Shown: positions 35,928-44,868 of the stretch, one piece after another
Numbering within the stretch: position 1 is the first letter of the stretch
How the letters are laid out: each line of letters begins with the position of its first letter
Source: Thalassospira sp. HJ
Lineage (GTDB): Bacteria; Pseudomonadota; Alphaproteobacteria; Rhodospirillales; Thalassospiraceae
DNA length: 64,000 bases
Reading direction: 5' to 3'
Assembly (NCBI RefSeq): GCF_000948415.1
Contig: NZ_JYII01000012.1
Location: forward strand, 744,001-808,000
The notes under the pieces: model-generated
Seen by the model: the letters and a program-made list of their open reading frames with translations, nothing else
Database searches by the model: none
What the model was told of the DNA's origin: nothing
Program-made: the position numbers and the translations under genes

Positions 35928-37244
35928 ATGTCTCATCGACTGATCGCCTGTGAACATTGCGACTATCTCCACGTCGAGGAGGACATCCCGGCGGGCAGTG
36001 TCGCATATTGCGTTCGATGTGGTTCGCCGCTTTACAGTGCTGCACAGGCGCGCTTTGACAAGCCCTTGGCGCTGGCCATTACGGCCTTTCTTTTGTTCCT
36101 GATTGCCAACAGTTATCCGGTTCTGACTTTTGCCATGGAAGGGCGGGTTGAAAGCAACACACTGGGCAGCGGTGTTGTGACCTTCTGGCGCGAAGGATTT
36201 CCGTTCTTGGCCATCATGGTTGCTGTGACCTCGATGCTGGCCCCACTAGGGTTAATCCTTGCGCACATATATGTCTTGGCTCCGATTACGCTCAACAAAC
36301 AAGTACCCGGTATGCAGCAGGTCTGGCGCATTCTTGCAATGATCCGGCCATGGTCGATGCTTGATGTCTTCCTGATCGGGTTGCTGGTGGCGCTGACCAA
36401 ACTCACCGATTTTGCCGAGGTGATCGCCGGACCGGCGTTCTTTGCCATTTGCTGCCTGATCCCGACCGTGCTTCTGATGAATGTCACACTGGATTCACGC
36501 TATGTCTGGCGGCGGTTGGCGCCAGGCACCCTACGATATCCAACGTCAGACGACATTGCCGACGCGGACCATCAGAAAGAACCGCTTCTGACGTGTCATA
36601 CCTGTGCGATGGTTGTGCTGGGAAATGGGCGCCAAGATGTCCGCTGTCCACGTTGCGGTGATTTGGTGCATCTTCGTAAACCAAGAAGCTTGTCACGCGC
36701 GTGGGCATTATTGTTGGCGGCGGTCATTTTGTATGTTCCGGCCAATGTCTTTCCGATCATGACGGTGACCTATCTTGGCCGGGGTGAAGCCGATACAATA
36801 CTGTCAGGCGTCAGTGCCCTGATCAATGCCGGGGAATGGCCGATCGCGATTGTTGTCTTTGCCGCCAGCATTCTGGTGCCGATTGTGAAAATCGTGCTGC
36901 TGGGCTGGGTGTATCTGGCAACCGCTCTTGGCCTTTCCGGGCCGCTCCGGGAACGTACCCTGATCTACCGCGTTACTGAACTTGTCGGGCGCTGGTCGAT
37001 GGTCGATGTATTTATGGTCTCGATCCTTGCCGCACTGGTGAAGCTTGGCGATATCGCAACGGTTCAACCGGGTTTCGGGGCTGTGGCATTTTGCGGAGTG
37101 GTCATTCTGACCATGTTATCGGCCATGGCATTCGATCCACGTCTGATTTGGGATCGGGCCGGAATGCAATCTGGCAGGGGAGCGATGTTGGGTGGCACAA
37201 ATTCAAAACAAGACCGCGGTGAAAAACAGGGGGTCCCGTCATGA
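35928..37244 (+). CDS. pqiA: PqiA family inner-membrane protein
   Basis: A 438-residue membrane protein of the PqiA (LetA-like) family, the inner-membrane part of an envelope lipid-transport system. Two zinc-ribbon modules are seen: CEHCDYLHV with CVRCGSPL at the start, and CHTCAMV with CPRCGDL near residue 225. Each is followed by four membrane helices including the repeated PWSMLDVFLIG and RWSMVDVFMVS signatures. The ATG at 35928 is preceded by AGGA; an upstream start at 35856 is unlikely. It overlaps pqiB by 4 bases. Confidence 0.94.
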   Translation: MSHRLIACEHCDYLHVEEDIPAGSVAYCVRCGSPLYSAAQARFDKPLALAITAFLLFLIANSYPVLTFAMEGRVESNTLGSGVVTFWREGFPFLAIMVAVTSMLAPLGLILAHIYVLAPITLNKQVPGMQQVWRILAMIRPWSMLDVFLIGLLVALTKLTDFAEVIAGPAFFAICCLIPTVLLMNVTLDSRYVWRRLAPGTLRYPTSDDIADADHQKEPLLTCHTCAMVVLGNGRQDVRCPRCGDLVHLRKPRSLSRAWALLLAAVILYVPANVFPIMTVTYLGRGEADTILSGVSALINAGEWPIAIVVFAASILVPIVKIVLLGWVYLATALGLSGPLRERTLIYRVTELVGRWSMVDVFMVSILAALVKLGDIATVQPGFGAVAFCGVVILTMLSAMAFDPRLIWDRAGMQSGRGAMLGGTNSKQDRGEKQGVPS

Positions 37245-38920
37245 GTGAGGTGAACAGTTCTGAACCGGAACAGCATCCGGAAAAACCTGACGTCAAAAAA
37301 GGCTGGGGCCGTTTTTCGATCATCTGGCTTGTGCCTCTGGTGGCATTGATAGTTGGCGGGTGGCTTTTGTGGCGCGATATCGTGTCAAAAGGCCCTGAAA
37401 TCACCGTGAGCTTTGAGGCCGCCGAGGGATTGTCTGCGGGCAAGACTGCCGTGCGATACCGCGATGTCGATGTTGGCCAGGTGACCGCCATTACCCTTGC
37501 CGACGATCTGCAACACGTTCTCCTGACGATCCGTATGAACGCCGATCTTGCAGATTACCTGACCGACAAAACGCAGTTCTGGATCGTGCGCCCGCGCGTA
37601 AGTGCCCGGGGCATCACCGGCTTGGAAACCATCGTTTCGGGCGCCTATATCGAAGTGGTTCCTGACAAGTCCGGCGAAAAGGCCCGGAGCTTTGTTGGGG
37701 AAGAAGAACCGCAATTCATTCCGAATGAAGAGGACGGTACACGCTTTGTCCTGACCGCTGAGGAGCTTGGCTCTTTGGGCGAGGGTACACCGGTCCTGCT
37801 GCGCGGGATCGAAGTCGGCGAGGTGCTTGATACTGAACTTGATGCAAATGCCAAAGAGGTCTCGATACCGGTCTTTGTGCGCAAACCGTTCGATGCGCTG
37901 GTCAAACGGCAAACCCGTTTCTGGGATTCAAGCGGGATTGCACTTGATCTGAATGCCGAAGGCTTTTCGGTACGTGCGCAGTCGGTACGCTCGGTCCTGG
38001 CAGGCGGGATCAATTTCTATACGCCACCCGGACATGAAGATGACGCAATGGCGGATGCCGATACCGTGTTCCGTCTGCATGAAAGCCTGGAAAAGGCCGA
38101 GCTGCTCGCCGAAGGCTATAGCCAGCGTTACATGCTGTATTTCGATTCTTCCGTGCGCGGTCTGTCGCGCGGTGCGCCAGTGGAATTCAACGGCATCCGT
38201 GTCGGCACCGTTGAAAGTGTCGATCTTGAATATGTCGTGACACAACATGCCTTCCGTGTGCCGGTGGAAGTCAAACTCGAACCCGAACGGGTCAGTATCG
38301 TTGGTGGCCGGTTGGGCGATGTCGATCCGCAGGAAACCATCGAAACCCTGATTGATAATGGCCTGCGTGCGCGTCTGAAAACAGGAAGCTTCATCACAGG
38401 TCAGTTGTTTGTTGATCTGTCGATGCATCCGGTGTCACCGGCGCGCTATCTTGGCGACGGGCAGGGCGATTTGCCGGAATTGCCGACATTGCCGCAAAAA
38501 CTGGACGAGATTGCCAATTCGCTGACCAGCCTGCTTGAGAAGGTCGAAACATTCCCGATTGAAGAGATCGGCATTCGGCTGCTGGGCACTGTTGAGGGCA
38601 TGGAAAATATCGTTACATCCCCCGCACTCAATAACGGAATGGTCAGCCTGCAACAGGCCGCTGCGGGGATCAGTACCCTTGTCACCAATCTTGATGCCAG
38701 TGTCCTGCCTGCGACCCAGACTGCACTTGATGCCGCGCGTGAGGCATTGGGCGGGGTGCGTGATGTAACCGCACCGACATCACCCGTGCGCTATAATCTG
38801 GAGCAGGCGCTGAAAGAGCTTGGCGCAACGGCGCGTTCCTTGCGCGAACTAACTGATTTTCTTGAACAGAACCCGAGTGCCCTGATCCTTGGCAAAAGCG
38901 GGCCGGAGGAGGATGAATGA
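37241..38920 (+). CDS. pqiB: PqiB, MCE-domain protein
   Basis: A 559-residue protein with one N-terminal membrane helix (about 26-46) and a long periplasmic part with three MCE domains. They begin near residues 48 (PEITVSFEAAEGLSAGKT), 160 (TRFVLTAEELGSLGEGTPV) and 285 (RYMLYFDSSVRGLSRGAPVEFNG). A helical C-terminal region follows. In E. coli, PqiB forms a stacked tunnel that spans the periplasm and moves lipids between membranes. Overlaps with pqiA and pqiC (4 bases each) show one tightly coupled operon. Confidence 0.95.
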   Translation: MSEVNSSEPEQHPEKPDVKKGWGRFSIIWLVPLVALIVGGWLLWRDIVSKGPEITVSFEAAEGLSAGKTAVRYRDVDVGQVTAITLADDLQHVLLTIRMNADLADYLTDKTQFWIVRPRVSARGITGLETIVSGAYIEVVPDKSGEKARSFVGEEEPQFIPNEEDGTRFVLTAEELGSLGEGTPVLLRGIEVGEVLDTELDANAKEVSIPVFVRKPFDALVKRQTRFWDSSGIALDLNAEGFSVRAQSVRSVLAGGINFYTPPGHEDDAMADADTVFRLHESLEKAELLAEGYSQRYMLYFDSSVRGLSRGAPVEFNGIRVGTVESVDLEYVVTQHAFRVPVEVKLEPERVSIVGGRLGDVDPQETIETLIDNGLRARLKTGSFITGQLFVDLSMHPVSPARYLGDGQGDLPELPTLPQKLDEIANSLTSLLEKVETFPIEEIGIRLLGTVEGMENIVTSPALNNGMVSLQQAAAGISTLVTNLDASVLPATQTALDAAREALGGVRDVTAPTSPVRYNLEQALKELGATARSLRELTDFLEQNPSALILGKSGPEEDE

Positions 38921-39510
38921 TGCGACAGACAGTTCGAAAAATGATCTCGCGATACCTGGTTCTGCTGATTGCACCCGTGTTGGTCGCCTGTGCATCGCCT
39001 TCGGTTCCGGATCAGTACTATTTGCTGTCGCCGATGGCGCAACCGGCATCTTCAAGCGGTGCAACGCGGGTTATCGGAGTCGGGCCAGTGAGCATTCCGA
39101 GCTATCTGGATCGATCAACCATTGTTACGCGAAGTGCTGCCAACCGGCCAGAGGTCAAGTCCGGCTACCGCTGGGCCGAGCCGCTTGCTGAGAACATCAA
39201 TCGTGTTTTGATGGATAACCTGGACAGGGCAGGTGTCGCATCGCGATTGGAAGTGTTTCCGTGGAATTCCCGGGATATGGTCGAATGGCAGGTCGTTGTT
39301 GATATTGATGCGTTCGAGCGTCAGGCGGATGGCAATGTCAATCTGACAGCACGCTGGAAACTTGTTCATTTCTCAACTGGTGAGATCGTCGCAGCAGCAA
39401 AATACAACAAGGTGAGTGCGCCCGGTGATTCGAGCATTGAGGGCACAGTGATTGGCATGAGCAGTCTGCTTGCTGATTTGACCAGCGAAATTGCGATGCG
39501 GATTCCGTGA
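38917..39510 (+). CDS. pqiC: PqiC, outer-membrane lipoprotein
   Basis: A 197-residue lipoprotein of the ABC-type transport auxiliary (PqiC) family. The signal peptide ends LVACAS, with lipidation at the Cys near residue 24. The mature start is DQYYLLSPM, a family feature. IGVGPVSIPSYLDRSTIVTR and RWAEPLAENINRVLMDNL are also characteristic. It anchors the PqiB tunnel to the outer membrane. The ATG overlaps the pqiB stop by 4 bases. Ser/Val-rich strands continue to the end. A weak hairpin at 39556-39578 may stop transcription. Confidence 0.92.
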   Translation: MMRQTVRKMISRYLVLLIAPVLVACASPSVPDQYYLLSPMAQPASSSGATRVIGVGPVSIPSYLDRSTIVTRSAANRPEVKSGYRWAEPLAENINRVLMDNLDRAGVASRLEVFPWNSRDMVEWQVVVDIDAFERQADGNVNLTARWKLVHFSTGEIVAAAKYNKVSAPGDSSIEGTVIGMSSLLADLTSEIAMRIP

Positions 39511-39659
39511 TTGTGCCGGAAAGGCGGTCCGTCACATCTATGCACAGTTGATTGGCTTTTGCGATTCAACCGCAAAAGGGATAAAAATTCAGAAAAATCT
39601 AAAGAAATAACCGAAAGTATATAAAGCTACTGCATCCAACTATTGTTTTAATATGCCGA

Positions 39660-39688
39660 TTGGCTTTATAAAGAAGAATAAATATAAA
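39660..39688 (+). promoter_or_regulatory. Predicted promoter of the 562-residue gene
   Basis: TTGGCT (39660-39665), a 17-base spacer and TATAAA (39683-39688) lie inside a markedly A+T-rich stretch (39580-39710), about 80 bases before the favoured start. Confidence 0.45.
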
Positions 39689-39766
39689 AATTTGGGACAC
39701 GCGCCTGACTAGTTATACGGCAATCACATGCCGCCCAAACAGGAAGTTAGGGAGCCAGAGCGCGTT

Positions 39767-41455
39767 ATGTCGGATACGACATTTGAAGTTATGGTCCAGC
39801 GTGGGGATCGCTGGATAATCCATTCGACATTTGATGTCGAAAAGGAAGCGGTTACAGAAGCTGAAAAGCTTGTGAAAACGAAGATCTCTGCCGTGCGCGT
39901 TATTCGTAACTGGGAACGCGGCGACGGTCGTCATATCGAAAAGGTACTTCTCGAAAAAGAAGGAGCTGGCGAGGATCAGGATGATGACGTTCGCGTTTCA
40001 TCCATCGAAGAAGCGCCACTATGCGAAACCGATAACGACCTTTTGCAGAAAGAAAGCCGCGCGACCATCAACCGGTTGCTGCGCAAGTATTTCGAACAGG
40101 AAATTCTGACACCTTGCGAGGTAATGTATAATTACCAGAACCTGCGCAAGCTGATGTTCCATGACACCTTGATGCCGACTGCGGTCGACAAGGTTGCCGG
40201 GCTTCATGCCAAGGCGACCGAAGGTGATCATATCGAGGCGATGAACAATCTTCACGGCGCGATTGAGCAGCTTTCTGCGCGCGCCCGCGAAGTGGAAAAA
40301 GTCGATCTCCCGGCATTCGAAGATGCCACCATCACCGAAGTGCGCGATGAAATCCGTCGCCTGAATCTTGCCGAAGATACCGACTTCCTGACTATGGTTG
40401 CGCTGACGCGCGTTCTTTCTTCTACCCGCAACTGGGTTGGCAAGCTTGACCTGGCGCTCAAGGTCAAGGGCGATGAGAAAGACGAAGCCGCGCGCAAGAT
40501 GATTGATGACGTGATTGCCGATATTCTTGGCTCTCCCGTCGCACTTAAGGAACTGCTTGGCAGTTCGCGCAGCTTTGGCGAAGCAGTGACCCTGCATATC
40601 GACCTTGCGCTTGGTCGCGCCAAGGGCAATCGCGGTGCTGCCGATGATATCCTCGAGCTTCTGAACCCGCTGTTTGGGTCGGGCCTTCTGGCGAACAGTC
40701 AGGAAGCGATGTTTGATTACATCGTACGTGAACTCAAAAGCGCAAACAGCTTGCAGCGTCATGAAAGCGACCCGGATCCACTTGATGGTATCCTTGAGCG
40801 ACTGATTACCGAGCAGGGCGTGGTTTATGGTACGCCAATGGTAAGCGCGATTGCCGAACGCGGTGCGCGTTTGCGCAATGTTGGCGGTCCGCGTGCACTG
40901 ATTGAAGGTGTGGCGGAAATCAACAGCCGTCTGCTCCCGAACTTCCGTAAACTGACTTGGCTGATCGCGGTTGCGAATAGCGGCATTGTCGAAGACTTTT
41001 CCGATGAGCTCTACACCATGATGCTGGATTCGGTAAAAGATATGCGTGCACTGCGCGCATTCTGTGATCCGGAAGCCAAGCCACGCGACAAGATGGCAAC
41101 CGTCAAGCATATGAATGATGTGCTTGCCGCATCGAATGTACCGGACGAGCAGAAAACGGAAATTGCCAGCAAGCTTGATGATGGGCTGGCGGAGTATCTG
41201 GTCCGTGAAAAGGTTATCGAACGGATCGATAATCCGTCACTGCATTTGCGCAAGCGCGCCTATATGCTTGTTCAGTTCTGTTCAAGCGGCGTGCTGATCG
41301 AAGGTAAATCAGCAGCCATGGCCCGAAAAAGGGTGGTGGGGTATCTCAAACAGCCCAATTTCACCGACAAGCTGGTCGATGACATCAAGGATATGACAAC
41401 CAAGGAAGGCACAATACGTGACTTCTATGCGTTGCTGCAACGAAGCGGGTTCTGA
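39767..41455 (+). CDS. Uncharacterised large acidic protein
   Basis: I do not recognise a named family. From the ATG at 39767 it is 562 residues; an ATG at 39728 would add 13. Residues 1-62 form a compact beta-alpha-beta-like unit (FEVMVQRGDRWIIHSTFDVEKEAV, then AVRVIRNWERGDGR). Similar short units occur alone in alphaproteobacterial proteins, as far as I recall. A low-complexity acidic linker (GAGEDQDDDVR) joins it to about 480 residues that are almost entirely helical, with few Cys and no membrane helix or signal peptide. No nucleotide-binding or catalytic motif is visible. It has its own promoter and terminator, so it is not part of pqiABC. Probably a cytoplasmic signalling or scaffold protein, but this is inference. 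Confidence 0.85.
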   Translation: MSDTTFEVMVQRGDRWIIHSTFDVEKEAVTEAEKLVKTKISAVRVIRNWERGDGRHIEKVLLEKEGAGEDQDDDVRVSSIEEAPLCETDNDLLQKESRATINRLLRKYFEQEILTPCEVMYNYQNLRKLMFHDTLMPTAVDKVAGLHAKATEGDHIEAMNNLHGAIEQLSARAREVEKVDLPAFEDATITEVRDEIRRLNLAEDTDFLTMVALTRVLSSTRNWVGKLDLALKVKGDEKDEAARKMIDDVIADILGSPVALKELLGSSRSFGEAVTLHIDLALGRAKGNRGAADDILELLNPLFGSGLLANSQEAMFDYIVRELKSANSLQRHESDPDPLDGILERLITEQGVVYGTPMVSAIAERGARLRNVGGPRALIEGVAEINSRLLPNFRKLTWLIAVANSGIVEDFSDELYTMMLDSVKDMRALRAFCDPEAKPRDKMATVKHMNDVLAASNVPDEQKTEIASKLDDGLAEYLVREKVIERIDNPSLHLRKRAYMLVQFCSSGVLIEGKSAAMARKRVVGYLKQPNFTDKLVDDIKDMTTKEGTIRDFYALLQRSGF

Positions 41456-41487
41456 CCCGAAAACCTTTCGTAATACCGATTGATTTG

Positions 41488-41530
41488 AACACCCCGCGAA
41501 AGCCAACTGGCAAAAGGCGTGGGGTGTTTG
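41488..41530 (+). terminator. Terminator after the 562-residue gene
   Basis: An 11-bp stem with one G-T pair (41488-41498 with 41518-41528), a loop holding a small inner hairpin, then GTTTG. Confidence 0.6.
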
Positions 41531-41587
41531 TCATTGTTGCCAAAATCAATCTCCGGCATCCTGTATCTGTGACAAGGAGATGCCGTG

Positions 41588-42619
41588 ATGTCGAAACCAA
41601 CCCAAACCCCAAGAAAAATCGCCTGCTATGCCTTTGAAGATGTCATGAGCCTTGACGTCATTGGTCCGCTGCAGGTGTTTGGCTCGGCAAATGACGAATT
41701 GGCTGCATTGGGGCGACCGCAGGGTTACGAAGGGATCGTCGTCGCCGAGGGGATCGGAGCTGTAAGTACGTCATGTGGCGTGCGGTTCTATGCCGATATT
41801 GGGTGGCGTGACCTTGATCTTGGCACGGTCGACACATTGTTCATTCCGGGCGGCACGGGTGTCTGGGCGGTCCGCGACAATCCCGAGATTGTCGATTGGG
41901 TGCGCAAGGCAAACACCAATGTGCCGCGATTGGGTTCGATTTGTTCAGGTGCCCTTATTCTGGCCGAGGCCGGGGTACTTGATGGCAAAATGGCGACCAC
42001 CCATTGGTCGCGCTGTGATCAGATGGCGCGGGAATACCCGGCCATTCAGATGATGGGTGATCGGCTGCACAGCTATGACCCGGCTGGGCTGGATGGCGAT
42101 CCGCATGTTTTTACATCGGCCGGTGTAACGGCGGGAATTGATCTGGCTCTGGCAATCGTCGAGGCGGATTTTGGCCGGAGCCTCGCCCTGTCTGTGGCGC
42201 GCAGGCTGGTGATGTTCCTTAAGCGACCCGGCGGGCAGGCGCAGTTCAGTGCCTATCTGATCCCGGAAACCGGAACCACAGCGCGTCTGACCAGCTTGCT
42301 TGAATGGTTGCCGGGCAATATCGCCAGTGATCTCTCGCTTGAAAAGCTTGCCGAGCGTGCCGGCATGACACCACGCACCTTTTCGCGTGTCTTTACCCGC
42401 GATCTCGGCATGAGCCCGGCGCGCTATGTCGAACGTGTTCGCGTTGAAGCCGCTAGGGCTCTGTTGCAGGACGAGGCGCTGGCAGTTGGTCAGGTGGCGG
42501 AACTCTGCGGGTTTCGCCATCCCGAAACGTTGCGGCGCGCGTTTCAGCGTCATCTGTCTGTCAGCCCACAGGAATATGCAGAGCGCTTTGCCCGCAAATC
42601 ATTGATGGCGACAACCTGA
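41588..42619 (+). CDS. GlxA-type AraC-family regulator (DJ-1/PfpI plus AraC helix-turn-helix)
   Basis: A 343-residue regulator. Residues about 8-180 form a DJ-1/PfpI-like sensor domain (KIACYAFEDVMSLDVIGPLQVF, FIPGG, GSICSGALILAEAG with a Cys at the nucleophile position). Residues about 230-340 hold two AraC helix-turn-helix units (LSLEKLAERAGMTPRTFSRVF and VGQVAELCGFRHPETLRRAF). Such proteins control catabolism of quaternary amines and amino acids, but no effector can be assigned. The ATG at 41588 has AAGGAG 8 bases upstream; a GTG just before it is possible. The MFS gene follows after 56 bases and may be its target or partner. Confidence 0.9.
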   Translation: MSKPTQTPRKIACYAFEDVMSLDVIGPLQVFGSANDELAALGRPQGYEGIVVAEGIGAVSTSCGVRFYADIGWRDLDLGTVDTLFIPGGTGVWAVRDNPEIVDWVRKANTNVPRLGSICSGALILAEAGVLDGKMATTHWSRCDQMAREYPAIQMMGDRLHSYDPAGLDGDPHVFTSAGVTAGIDLALAIVEADFGRSLALSVARRLVMFLKRPGGQAQFSAYLIPETGTTARLTSLLEWLPGNIASDLSLEKLAERAGMTPRTFSRVFTRDLGMSPARYVERVRVEAARALLQDEALAVGQVAELCGFRHPETLRRAFQRHLSVSPQEYAERFARKSLMATT

Positions 42620-42675
42620 CAGAGGCCTAAAGACCTTCATTCTTCATCACGGTTTACGAATTGGGAGTTGGGAAC

Positions 42676-43854
42676 ATGTTGTTGCTGGCCAATGGACCAT
42701 TGCGTCTGCTTTTTATCGCCCAGGCGCTTTATTGGTCCTGTTCATTGATCGGGATTACGCTGACATCGATTGTTGGTGTCTCGCTTGCGCCGCTACCGGC
42801 ACTGGCGACTTTGCCGCTTGGCGTTCTCATGCTTGGTAATCTGGTTTCTGTCCACCCGCTGGCGATGTTGATGCAGCGCCATGGTCGGCGTGTCGGGCTT
42901 TCCATCGGGGCGGTGTTTGGCGTTGTTGGCGGGTTTCTGGTGGCCTACGGGATCTATATCGGGGCGTTCTGGATTGTCGCATTGGCGCCAGCGCTGATTG
43001 GCACCTATCAGGCTTCCGCCATGTATTACCGCTACGCTGCACTGGAAACCGTCGAGCCGGCTCAAAAGGGCCGTGCTGCAGCACTCGTCGTTGGTGGGGG
43101 CGTGTTGGCCGCACTGATCGCGCCTGAAGTTGCAGCGGCCAGCCGCGATATGCTGCCGGTACCATTTTCCGGGGCTTATGTCGCCTTGGCCGGTTTGGCA
43201 GCGATTGGTGCCATCCTGATGACCATGTTGCCTGATGGAGGTATTCCGGAGCGTAGCGGGCCAAGCAGAACAGTGATGGCGAAACTACTGCGTCGTCCGG
43301 TCATTCGCGGGGCGATCGCCATCAGTGCCGCCGGGCAGGGGATTATGGTTTTGGTCATGACCGCGACACCGCTCGCGATGAAGTATTGCGGCTATGATGT
43401 CGATGTCTCCGCCAATGTCATTCGTTGGCACATGATCGGTATGTTCTTGCCGGCTTTTATCGCGGGACCATTGATTGACTGGATCGGCCCGCGCCGGGTG
43501 GCATCGGCGGGGGCGCTTATTCTGGCGGCAAATGTAGCGGTTGCAGTTTCGGGAATTTCGGTTGCCGCGTTTCTTATCAGTTCATTCCTGCTTGGGTTTG
43601 GTTGGAACATGATGCTGCTGGCCGGTACAACATTGCTGGGCGAGGGGCATGATATTTCCGAACGCGGGCATGCGCAGAGTTTGATGGAGCTTGGCAACAG
43701 CATTACCGCCACACTGGCATCAATTGCGAGTGGCGCATTGATCGCTGGGGCAGGCTGGGTTCCGGTAAACTATGGAGTTTTACCGGTGCTGGCCGTTGCA
43801 TTGCTTTTGATGTGGCGGGCCTATGTAGCGCGGCAGGAAACCGCGCAGGTATGA
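42676..43854 (+). CDS. MFS transporter
   Basis: A 392-residue major facilitator superfamily protein with about twelve membrane helices. The loop between helices 2 and 3 carries AMLMQRHGRRVGLSIGAVFG, a variant of the MFS motif A (GxxxDRxGRR). Helix 7-8 has DWIGPRRVASAGALIL as the second half repeat. The pattern resembles riboflavin/YfkF-like or drug-efflux transporters, without a clear substrate. The ATG at 42676 has GGGAGTTGGGA upstream; a TTG at 42661 is less likely. It follows the GlxA-type regulator on the same strand. Confidence 0.88.
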   Translation: MLLLANGPLRLLFIAQALYWSCSLIGITLTSIVGVSLAPLPALATLPLGVLMLGNLVSVHPLAMLMQRHGRRVGLSIGAVFGVVGGFLVAYGIYIGAFWIVALAPALIGTYQASAMYYRYAALETVEPAQKGRAAALVVGGGVLAALIAPEVAAASRDMLPVPFSGAYVALAGLAAIGAILMTMLPDGGIPERSGPSRTVMAKLLRRPVIRGAIAISAAGQGIMVLVMTATPLAMKYCGYDVDVSANVIRWHMIGMFLPAFIAGPLIDWIGPRRVASAGALILAANVAVAVSGISVAAFLISSFLLGFGWNMMLLAGTTLLGEGHDISERGHAQSLMELGNSITATLASIASGALIAGAGWVPVNYGVLPVLAVALLLMWRAYVARQETAQV

Positions 43855-43855
43855 A

Positions 43856-43890
43856 GATAAAAGAAACCGCCGGTCGTTCTGACCGGCGGT
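43856..43890 (-). terminator. Second terminator downstream of the 73-residue gene
   Basis: A perfect 10-bp stem (43866-43875 with 43881-43890) and 5-base loop. On the minus strand it is followed by TTTCTTTTATCTT; on the plus strand it lies just after the MFS stop and could slow that transcript. Confidence 0.6.
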
Positions 43891-43994
43891 GAAGTTACAG
43901 GGCGAACGGGGAGTGTCGCCCCGGCGCGACTGAAATGGCCGCAATGCCTTTCTGCGCATGACGGGCCAAACGGGAAAGGCCGCATGTTTATGGC

Positions 43995-44021
43995 AATAAA
44001 AAACCGGCCATCAGGCCGGTT
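43995..44021 (-). terminator. Terminator overlapping the end of the 73-residue gene
   Basis: A perfect 8-bp stem (44002-44009 with 44014-44021) and 4-base loop. On the minus strand TTTTTTATTG follows. The stop codon of the small gene lies inside the hairpin. Confidence 0.7.
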
Positions 44022-44232
44022 GGGGTGCCAGTGTTGCCGCGTTGCCAGCAACAAATTCCTTGATCTTCTGCAAAACGAAATCGCGTGAGCTGTTTTCACG
44101 GGTACGGAACAGAACTTCGCGATCCTGAATGACAAGACCCATGTAAACCGGATCGTTGTGACCTTCCTTGGTCATTTTCAGGGCGCGGAGGGTGTGACCG
44201 AAATCGTCGGTGCTTTGATAGATCGTACGCAT
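44011..44232 (-). CDS. Small conserved-looking hypothetical protein
   Basis: A 73-residue protein I do not recognise. It has no signal peptide or membrane helix. The sequence is mixed alpha-beta: MRTIYQSTDDFGHTLRAL, a strand-like YMGLVIQDREVLFRTREN, then a helix DFVLQKIKEFV and an Ala/Pro tail. GGAGAAAG lies just before the ATG, and two terminator hairpins follow, which support a real gene. It stands alone, opposite to the MFS gene. Confidence 0.7.
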   Translation of the reverse strand: MRTIYQSTDDFGHTLRALKMTKEGHNDPVYMGLVIQDREVLFRTRENSSRDFVLQKIKEFVAGNAATLAPQPA

Positions 44233-44514
44233 CTTTCTCCAACCAGCATTTACGTCATAAGACGGTGAAAAACCAATCGACCATCGCTTTATGACATCTG
44301 TTTTTTGCCAACCGATGACAGCCGTGTGATGGTTTGAAGACTCTTTTGTCCTTCAACCGGGAAATGCACTGAACAAAGCCGGCAAAAAGCTGCTGGTTTT
44401 ATTTGTCAGGACTGTTAAAAAGAAAACGTCCTTATCGCCGGTTTCGGGCATTGACATGCGCCATGGCGATGTTTAAGAAAGGCGTCGTTCCGCAGGGAAC
44501 ACCAAGGAGATAGA
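44233..44514 (+). other. Intergenic region upstream of tRNA-Ser
   Basis: About 280 bases without a credible protein gene. It contains the tRNA promoter at 44451-44479. An antisense frame across it and the tRNA is considered spurious. Confidence 0.5.
44451..44479 (+). promoter_or_regulatory. Predicted promoter of tRNA-Ser
   Basis: A consensus -35 TTGACA (44451-44456), 17-base spacer and a weak -10 TAAGAA (44474-44479), about 36 bases before the mature tRNA. Confidence 0.5.
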
Positions 44515-44607
44515 GGGCAAGTGGCCGAGTGGCTGAAGGCGCTCCCCTGCTAAGGGAGTATAGGGTGACAAGCCCTATCGAGGGTTCGAATCCCTCCTTG
44601 CCCGCCA
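44515..44607 (+). tRNA. tRNA-Ser (anticodon GCU)
   Basis: A 93-base class II tRNA reading AGC and AGU codons. The acceptor stem pairs GGGCAAG (44515-44521) with CTTGCCC (44597-44603), then G and an encoded CCA (44605-44607). The anticodon stem CTCCC/GGGAG encloses CTGCTAA, giving GCT. The long variable arm pairs TAGGG with CCCTA, and the T loop is GGTTCGAATC. A strong terminator follows at once. Confidence 0.97.
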
Positions 44608-44610
44608 GTG

Positions 44611-44641
44611 AAAAAGCACCCCAAGACGGGGTGCTTTTTTC
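44611..44641 (+). terminator. Rho-independent terminator of tRNA-Ser
   Basis: A perfect 12-bp stem (44611-44622 with 44628-44639), loop AAGAC, then Ts. Confidence 0.88.
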
Positions 44642-44868
44642 GTTTCGGGCCATGACATTTTACCAACATCGGCCGGCTGAGCTAGGGCGGTTGCGAAAGA
44701 CGTCTTGTTAAGACCTTCTCGCGTACCATGACGTTTGAAGTTACAAACGGTTAGCGTGTTTCCTGGTTGGTGTCACAAGCTTGATTTCATCTGATGGCTA
44801 TGATGTATCTGAAACACGTTCATTGATCCGAATATAAGGCGGAAGATAAGAAAACCGACGGGCCCAAA

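Noticed and set aside
44432..44653. Minus-strand 73-residue frame across tRNA-Ser
   Set aside because: It is the antisense of tRNA-Ser and its terminator. Such translated tRNA antisense frames (GKEGFEPS type) are a well-known false gene.
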